Source: Anaerolineales bacterium (GTDB lineage: Bacteria; Chloroflexota; Anaerolineae; Anaerolineales; UBA11858). From it: a stretch of 64,000 bases of DNA. The stretch covers positions 47,557 through 111,556 of the forward strand of contig JANTFT010000003.1 in NCBI GenBank assembly GCA_024763275.1. Direction: 5' to 3'. This document shows, one piece after another, positions 57,817 to 64,000 of the stretch (position 1 is the stretch's first letter; each line of letters starts with the position of its first letter). Both the position numbers and the translations under genes were made by a program. The notes under the pieces are model-generated. The model worked only from the letters and a program-made list of their open reading frames with translations, ran no database searches and had not been told where the DNA came from.

Positions 57817-60612
57817 GTGAGCACTGATCATACATCACCCCGGCAGAACAGGGGACAACAAACTGAAAAATGGTTCGCCCTGAGCGGGGAAAAGGTCCTC
57901 GCCATGCTGGGAGTGGATCGGGAAAAAGGTCTATCCTCCGCAGAAGCGGGGAAACGCCTGGTGGTCTATGGGAGGAATGAGCTTAAGGAAGCTCCCCCTA
58001 CCAGCATCTGGGTCAAGATCTATGAGCAGTTTGCCAATTTTGTGGTCGTTCTGCTGCTGGTAGCAGCGGTGATCTCCGCGGTCTTGCAGGATTGGGTGGA
58101 AGCTGCTGCCATCATGACCATCGTCATTCTGAATGCCGGATTGGGTGTGCTCCAGGAGAGCAGGGCGGAGGAAGCCCTGGCGGCTTTAAAGAAGATGGCT
58201 GCCCCGGATGCCAACGTGCTCCGAGACGGCCACCGGATAGCTATCCCTGCCCGGGAAGTGGTCCCCGGGGACATTGTCTTCCTGGAAGCGGGCAATTTTG
58301 TCCCGGCAGACATCAGGCTGCTGGAGACAGTGAACCTGAGGATCGAGGAAGCGGCTCTGACCGGTGAGTCCGTGGCAGTATCAAAGAACGCCATTCTAGC
58401 GCTGGAAGAAGACGCTGATCTGGGCGACCGGAAAACCATGGCTTATACCGGGACAGTTGTCAGCTACGGTCGTGGTGTGGGTGTGGTTGTGAACATTGGG
58501 ATGAGCACTGAGATCGGTCAGATCGCTTCCATGCTGCAGGAAGTGGAAGAGGATGAAACCCCCCTGCAGAAGAAGCTGGATGGTTTTGGCCGCACCCTGG
58601 GTTGGGTGACTCTGGTGATCAGCGCGGTGGTTTTTATAGAAGGGATGCTTACAGGTACTGAACCGCTGGAAATGTTCATCATTGCCGTCAGTTTGGCCAT
58701 TGCCGCTGTGCCAGAAGGCCTTCCGGCGGTGGTAACCATCACCCTGGCTCTGGGCATGCAGGAAATGATCGCCCGCAATGCCCTGATCAGAAGATTGTCC
58801 TCGGTGGAAACCCTGGGTTCTGCCACCATCATCTGCTCGGATAAGACAGGTACTTTGACCCAGAACGAGATGACGGTAACCAGCATCGCTGTGGATGGGG
58901 AATTCCTGGACATCACCGGGACCGGATACAACCTGGACGGAGAATTCCTCCGGGACGGCAAACCGGTTGATCTGGCTGATTATCCAGGTATCCGGACAGC
59001 TTTATGGATTGGGGCATTGAACAACGACGCTGTGCTGGAAGCTGATTATGATGACCAGGGCAGGAAAACCATTCGCATGGTGGGAGATCCGACGGAAGGT
59101 GCGCTGCTGGTGGCTGCTGCCAAAGGAGGTGCTTTGCCAGCTCCTTTATCCCAGGCTTACCCGCGCATTGAGGAGATTCCCTTTGACTCCGAGCGCAAGC
59201 GCATGGTAACCGTGCATGCTATCAACAGTCCGGAGGCCGGGGATGTGTCCCCATTTTACGATCACAAGCAGCGAGCCTGGTATGTGGTAGCCCAAAAAGG
59301 CGCTCCGGATGTGGTACTGGAGCGCTGTACTCACTACCAGAACCGGGATGATCAGGCTGTGCCGCTCGATGCTGAACAGCGCCGGCGCATCCTGGCAGCC
59401 AATGATCGGATGACCAGCCAGGCGCTGCGCGTGCTGGGTGTTGCCTACCGGGTGATCAAAGAATTGGAGTACCAGCAGAACGGCGATCTGCATGAGAATA
59501 TCGAGCAGGAACTGATCTTCGTGGGTTTGCTGGGCATGATCGATCCGGCCCGGCCTGAAGTGCTGCCTGCTCTGCAGTCCGCCCGGAACGCTGGCATCCG
59601 GACAGCTATGATCACCGGCGATTATCCCAAAACCGCTGAGGCGATTGCCCGCGAGATCGGCTTACTGGAAGAAGGCCACCGGGTGCTTACCGGCAGGGAG
59701 CTGGATGAGATCCCGGACAACGACCTGGTGGAACTGGTGAACTACACCGACGTGTTCGCTAGAGTGTCCCCGGAGCATAAAGTTCGCATTGTGGATGCCT
59801 TAAAGGCCAATCATGAGGTCGTGGCGATGACTGGTGACGGAGTTAACGACGCACCTTCTATCAAGAAAGCGGACATTGGCATTGCCATGGGCATCACCGG
59901 CACCGATGTGGCCAAGGAAACCGCGGATATGGTGCTCACCGATGATAACTATGCCAGCATCGTTTCCGCTGTTGAACAGGGGCGGGTGATCTACAGCAAC
60001 ATCCGCAAATTCGTTTATTTCCTGCTTTCCTGCAATATCGCTGAGATAGCCACCATCTTCCTGGCAACCATGGTGGGTTGGAAATCACCTCTCAGCGCCA
60101 TCCAGCTCTTATGGCTGAATTTGATCTCAGATGGTGCGCCTGCCCTGGCCCTGGGCCTTGAAAAAGGGGATCCGGACTTGATGGAGCAGCCGCCCCGCGA
60201 TCCGGAAGAGCCGATATTGAACCGCTTTATGATGACCGGGATCGGCATCCAGACAGTAGCTATCACTGCAGTCACTCTGGGAGCCTATTGGATCGGGCTG
60301 CGGAATTTCCCCGAGATGGCGAATACCATGGCATTTGTAACTCTGTCCTTCTCAGAGTTACTGCGGGCTTTCACCGCCAGGTCTGAGCGGGTCCCTGTCA
60401 TTAAGGTGGGTATTTTTTCAAACAAAGTGATGAACCTGGCTATCCTCTCGTCGCTGACTCTGCTGCTGGTGGTCGTTTACGTGCCTTTCCTGCAGGGGAT
60501 TTTCGGTACTGCGCCGCTGGGCTGGGTGCAGTGGGAGATCATCCTGCCCCTGCTTCTCGGCCCTTCAGTTGCCGCTGAGCTGACCAAATTGATTTTAGGT
60601 AAAAAGAACTGA
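57817..60612 (+). CDS. Cation-transporting P-type ATPase (P2A/PMA1-like)
   Basis: CSDKTGTLTQNEMTV, ALTGESVAVSK, VPEGLPAVVTITLALGMQEM, MTGDGVNDAPSIKKADIGIAMG; GTG 57817 follows GGAAGG, alternative GTG 57796. Confidence 0.94.
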   Translation: MSTDHTSPRQNRGQQTEKWFALSGEKVLAMLGVDREKGLSSAEAGKRLVVYGRNELKEAPPTSIWVKIYEQFANFVVVLLLVAAVISAVLQDWVEAAAIMTIVILNAGLGVLQESRAEEALAALKKMAAPDANVLRDGHRIAIPAREVVPGDIVFLEAGNFVPADIRLLETVNLRIEEAALTGESVAVSKNAILALEEDADLGDRKTMAYTGTVVSYGRGVGVVVNIGMSTEIGQIASMLQEVEEDETPLQKKLDGFGRTLGWVTLVISAVVFIEGMLTGTEPLEMFIIAVSLAIAAVPEGLPAVVTITLALGMQEMIARNALIRRLSSVETLGSATIICSDKTGTLTQNEMTVTSIAVDGEFLDITGTGYNLDGEFLRDGKPVDLADYPGIRTALWIGALNNDAVLEADYDDQGRKTIRMVGDPTEGALLVAAAKGGALPAPLSQAYPRIEEIPFDSERKRMVTVHAINSPEAGDVSPFYDHKQRAWYVVAQKGAPDVVLERCTHYQNRDDQAVPLDAEQRRRILAANDRMTSQALRVLGVAYRVIKELEYQQNGDLHENIEQELIFVGLLGMIDPARPEVLPALQSARNAGIRTAMITGDYPKTAEAIAREIGLLEEGHRVLTGRELDEIPDNDLVELVNYTDVFARVSPEHKVRIVDALKANHEVVAMTGDGVNDAPSIKKADIGIAMGITGTDVAKETADMVLTDDNYASIVSAVEQGRVIYSNIRKFVYFLLSCNIAEIATIFLATMVGWKSPLSAIQLLWLNLISDGAPALALGLEKGDPDLMEQPPRDPEEPILNRFMMTGIGIQTVAITAVTLGAYWIGLRNFPEMANTMAFVTLSFSELLRAFTARSERVPVIKVGIFSNKVMNLAILSSLTLLLVVVYVPFLQGIFGTAPLGWVQWEIILPLLLGPSVAAELTKLILGKKN

Positions 60613-60798
60613 AACAGGTCTCCGTCCTTTGGGGTAATCTACCCCTCAGGCTGGGATCTCATTATTAATCTCAGGGACTATCCTGCCATATCTATGAATT
60701 GTTCATAGAATTTTATTTTTATCAGAACTCTCCTCCAGCCCAGTGCCTGGTCATTAGTTATCATATGATATGTTATTAAAACTGGAGGAAAATACCAG

Positions 60799-61524
60799 AT
60801 GAGCTCTAGGAAGTATTTGAAAAAAAGACGACAGAAAAAGCAGCAGCAGAGCCTGATTTTGATCCTGATCATGGGCGGGGGCGTAGGCCTGGTTGTGGGG
60901 GCGATAATCTCCGCGGCTATCACCAGCTCCCGGGTAAACCTGAAACCCCGCCAGATAACAATCCCCGAATACACACAGGCAGCCCAGTATGGTATCAGGG
61001 GTCTGGGAGATCCTTCTGCTCCCGTGGTGATCACAGAGTACTCTGATTACAGCTGCAGCCACTGTGGGAATTTCGCCACTGAAACCAAAAAACTGCTGGA
61101 AAGGGAATATATCCTGACCGGTGTGGTAGCTCTGGAATACCACACGGTCGGCTGGGTAACAGAAAGACCCGCGGTGCTCCAGGCCACAGAGGCGGCCTAC
61201 TGCGCAGGAGAGCAGGGCTCCTTCTGGCAGTTCCATGACCTGATATTTGCCAATCAGAGGAGTTTGTTCGTCAACCCTGCTGCGGATGTTTCCCGAACGA
61301 TGAACACATTCGCGGAGATGCTTGAGTTGGACATGGATGCCTTTAAACGCTGTGTCGCTGAACGCCCGCACAGGGACTTAATTGATGCAGACCGGGATGC
61401 AGCCAATGAGCTCGAAGTTACCGGGACCCCAACCTTCTTCATCAACGGGGTGATCCTGCGGGGAAATCAGCCCTATGAGAACTTCCGGCAGGCTATTGAA
61501 GATGCCCTGGTTATCGGTAACTGA
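60799..61524 (+). CDS. DsbA-like thioredoxin-fold protein, membrane anchored
   Basis: Basic N-term then TM; VVITEYSDYSCSHCGNFATETKKLLEREYI; ANELEVTGTPTFFINGVILRGNQPYENFRQAI. Confidence 0.9.
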   Translation: MSSRKYLKKRRQKKQQQSLILILIMGGGVGLVVGAIISAAITSSRVNLKPRQITIPEYTQAAQYGIRGLGDPSAPVVITEYSDYSCSHCGNFATETKKLLEREYILTGVVALEYHTVGWVTERPAVLQATEAAYCAGEQGSFWQFHDLIFANQRSLFVNPAADVSRTMNTFAEMLELDMDAFKRCVAERPHRDLIDADRDAANELEVTGTPTFFINGVILRGNQPYENFRQAIEDALVIGN

Positions 61525-61611
61525 CACTACCCTGGAAGACGGAACAGTTCACCAGATTGCTTGTCATAAACCCACGAGGTCAGGTTGCGGTCACCCGTTC
61601 TGCCTGGGAGA

Positions 61612-61947
61612 TCAGGGTGTGATCTGGTCTGCCGGCCGCTTGCCGGGGGAATTCAGCCCGCTTTCGCTGAAAGGCCTGAGCACCTTGACGTGCATATCAC
61701 GCTCCACCACGCACTGGCAGGAAAGCCGGAATTCTCCCAAGCCGCCCTGGCTTTCCAGGAGGGTCTTTTCCGCTTCGGTCATCTCTTCCGGCTCTCCCGC
61801 TAGAAATTCCACCCGGCAGGTCCCGCAGCGGGCATAGCCACCGCAGCGGTGCAGGGGTTCTCCCCCGTTGTCTTCCAGGGCATTCACCAGACGGACGCCC
61901 TCTGGAACTTCGAACTCTCCCACTCCTTCAATCAGTAATTTCGGCAT
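61612..61947 (-). CDS. 2Fe-2S ferredoxin
   Basis: CGGYARCGTCRVEFLAGEPEEMTEAEKTLL...FRLSCQCVVERDMHVKV. Confidence 0.92.
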   Translation of the reverse strand: MPKLLIEGVGEFEVPEGVRLVNALEDNGGEPLHRCGGYARCGTCRVEFLAGEPEEMTEAEKTLLESQGGLGEFRLSCQCVVERDMHVKVLRPFSESGLNSPGKRPADQITP

Positions 61948-61983
61948 ACCTGGTCTCCTTTTCGGTCCTATTGTTAGGTTAGT

Positions 61984-62577
61984 TTATCCGATCAGTATCA
62001 ATCCTGCCACCCACGCCAGCCCACTTTCCTCAGAATTTCCCCCTTCCCCTTTGAAGTATGGATTCCAACCACAGTCTTCAATCAGTTTGAACACATCCAC
62101 TCCGTATCCTGATAAAGACGGCCTGGCCAGGTCTGGATGACGGCAGGAACCTCCGGCGATGCGCTGACATTCCAGGTATTCCTGACAGAACAGCTCCTTG
62201 CAAGATCCGCCTGCAAAGGCTGTTGAGTCCTTGTATCCCTGCCGGACAGCTTCGGTTTCCAGAGTGGCGACCAGCTCGTGCAGCACCCGACCCAGCTCCA
62301 GGCGCTCCCAGGAAAGCAGCATCGCGGCAGGAACTACCAGGCGAACCACCAGGGCCTGCGGCCGCAGAGCGGCCATCTTCCTGAATCCTGCCGGTCCTTC
62401 CACGTAGGGAGGGCAACTGAAGGAAAGGCCGTAGTTTTCACAGCGAGGCTGGACGCATTTCAAGGCCAGCTGTTCGCTGACCTGGATCAGGCTGCTGTCG
62501 ATTACCGCGGCTTCGCTGGCACCCAGGGAAAGGGCCAGATCAACCAGCGGGGTGAGGTCCGGCTGGCTCTGAACCAT
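61984..62577 (-). CDS. DUF2284-like cysteine-rich metal-binding protein
   Basis: LKCVQPRCENYGLSFSCPPYV; GGSCKELFCQEYLECQRIAGGSCRHPDLARPSLSGYGVDVFKLIEDCGW. Confidence 0.85.
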   Translation of the reverse strand: MVQSQPDLTPLVDLALSLGASEAAVIDSSLIQVSEQLALKCVQPRCENYGLSFSCPPYVEGPAGFRKMAALRPQALVVRLVVPAAMLLSWERLELGRVLHELVATLETEAVRQGYKDSTAFAGGSCKELFCQEYLECQRIAGGSCRHPDLARPSLSGYGVDVFKLIEDCGWNPYFKGEGGNSEESGLAWVAGLILIG

Positions 62578-62580
62578 GTG

Positions 62581-63717
62581 CTATTCCCGGGAGATCTTTT
62601 CTTGCAGATGGATGCCCCGCTTGTGGTACTCGGATAGCAGGTCTTCGAAAGTCCCTTCTGTTCCCCCGATCAGCTCTGGAGGGCAGATGCCCTGCTTGTT
62701 GAACAATCCTTTCAGCAGCTGGCGGGCCACAATGGTGCAGGTGTATCCGGTAGTACGGGCCATAGAGGTGATCCCCTTGCCCTCATCGTAGTGATCCACC
62801 AGATCATATTGATAGGTGACCTTTTCCTTTCCTTTTCTTCCGGAAAGAACCACCTGCATCACAGTGATGTCGCGGTCTTCCTTTTTCATCCTCCACTGCT
62901 TAAAAAGCAGCTGAGAGGTCAGGGCCAGGGGCGCTACTTTCTGCCCGCCAATTTCTATCGGCTCCGGGTTGAAGAAACCGCTTTCACGGAATACCCGCAT
63001 CAGGTTAGCGTGTCCGGGGTAGCGGAGGGTCTTTTCCCGCATGGTGGGGATTTGCAGGGTTTGCCTTAATGTGCGCAGGCCGTCGGTGTTAAAAGCCTCC
63101 AGGCTTCCCAGTGCAGGGAAATCGATCAGCTCGACTCCGGAGAGAGCCGGGTAGATCACTTCGCGGCCATTCTCCACAAAGCGGGCAGGCCTGGTGTACT
63201 CTTCCAGAACATCCACAGGGGAAAACACAGCTTGATATTCATAGGGCCAGCGGCGGATTTCCGGCAGCCCGCCCACATAACAGTGGTAGTAATCGGTCTG
63301 GTCGAGTTTTTCCGCCACATCTCCGGCGATCAGGTTGCACAGTCCGGGAGCTACCCCGCAATCCACAACCGCGGTGATACCCCGCTCCCTGGCAAGTTCG
63401 TCCAGCTCAAAAGGATCTTCCGGGAAAAAGGAAATATCCACCACGTTCATCCCCGCCTTGATGATCTCCTTCAGGGTGTTGAAGCCCATGAAACCGGGTA
63501 CAGCACTGATTACCAGGTCGGCCCCTTTAACCAGGGCGGGAATAGCGCCAGGTTCTGTAAGGTCAGCCTGTTTTGTGGTTACAGAATCCAATCCCTGGAG
63601 ATCTTTCAGAGCAGAGGTACTGAAATCCACACCCAGTACCTCGAATTCCCTGTCTTCCGCGAGATCCTTGATGATCGCGCTGCCAACCAGGCCTGCGCCA
63701 AAAACAACGATTTTCAT
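62581..63717 (-). CDS. Saccharopine dehydrogenase-like NAD(P)-binding protein
   Basis: KIVVFGAGLVGSAIIKDLAEDREFEVLGVDFS; DLVISAVPGFMGFNTLKEIIKAGMNVVDISFFPED; VDCGVAPGLCNLIAGD. Confidence 0.9.
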   Translation of the reverse strand: MKIVVFGAGLVGSAIIKDLAEDREFEVLGVDFSTSALKDLQGLDSVTTKQADLTEPGAIPALVKGADLVISAVPGFMGFNTLKEIIKAGMNVVDISFFPEDPFELDELARERGITAVVDCGVAPGLCNLIAGDVAEKLDQTDYYHCYVGGLPEIRRWPYEYQAVFSPVDVLEEYTRPARFVENGREVIYPALSGVELIDFPALGSLEAFNTDGLRTLRQTLQIPTMREKTLRYPGHANLMRVFRESGFFNPEPIEIGGQKVAPLALTSQLLFKQWRMKKEDRDITVMQVVLSGRKGKEKVTYQYDLVDHYDEGKGITSMARTTGYTCTIVARQLLKGLFNKQGICPPELIGGTEGTFEDLLSEYHKRGIHLQEKISRE

Positions 63718-63729
63718 ACAGTTTTCTCC

Positions 63730-64000
63730 TTATTTGCCCGCCAGGTTTTCCTGCAGGAAACCTTCTATCCTCTTGTAAAGGTCAGTGATATTTTCCGAGC
63801 GCTTGAACCCATGCCCCTCATCCGGATAGAGCTGGTACTGACAGGGTACCCCATTCGCTTTCAGGGCTTGAACGATTTGCTCAGTCTGCTCCCGGGGCAC
63901 AATGGGATCAGCCCCTCCCTGGAAAACCGCTACCGGATCCTGAATGCGGTCTGCAAAAAAGACCGGTGAGCGCTCACGGTAGTCCTTTTCCCTCTCAGGG
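63730..64000 (-). CDS. C-terminal part of an S9-type prolyl oligopeptidase (5' end beyond window)
   Basis: Hand translation: PEREKDYRERSPVFFADRIQDPVAVFQGGADPIVPREQTEQIVQALKANGVPCQYQLYPDEGHGFKRSENITDLYKRIEGFLQENLAGK*. Confidence 0.88.
   Translation of the reverse strand, partial: PEREKDYRERSPVFFADRIQDPVAVFQGGADPIVPREQTEQIVQALKANGVPCQYQLYPDEGHGFKRSENITDLYKRIEGFLQENLAGK

Overview
The window looks like a GC-rich bacterial chromosomal segment, most consistent with Chloroflexota/Anaerolineae (inferred from gene content and secreted-protein style). It is nearly all tightly packed protein-coding sequence. I saw no rRNA, tRNA, CRISPR array, prophage or transposase. Main blocks: a 5'-truncated SHMT-GcvT fusion; lgt; a CSLREA/beta-helix secreted protein; LiaF-like membrane proteins; clpC; a decayed PEP-synthase/PPDK-like remnant; DUF429, DAG kinase, helicase-associated-domain protein and elp3; the minus-strand rpsB-tsf-pyrH-frr-uppS-cdsA-glpX cluster; an FMN (RFN) riboswitch with terminator ahead of a RibXY-like riboflavin ABC importer; a ccmE-F-H-G-X-X-A-B-C-D cytochrome c maturation operon with a CxxxY-type CcmE, two uncharacterised embedded genes and a ccmD-like ORF too short for the supplied ORF track; a radical SAM/CGGC pair; PPK2; an ECF sigma/DUF5667/PKD secreted-protein module; fumarase beta and MTAP; archease-rtcB; thyA-folA; uvrB; secG; a P-type ATPase; a ferredoxin/DUF2284/saccharopine-dehydrogenase-like group; and a truncated S9 peptidase. 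I found no unequivocally new system. The best second-look candidates are the ccm operon variant, the SHMT-linker-GcvT fusion, the sigma/DUF5667/PKD module and the RFN-controlled importer. All assignments come from reading motifs by eye; no database search was run.
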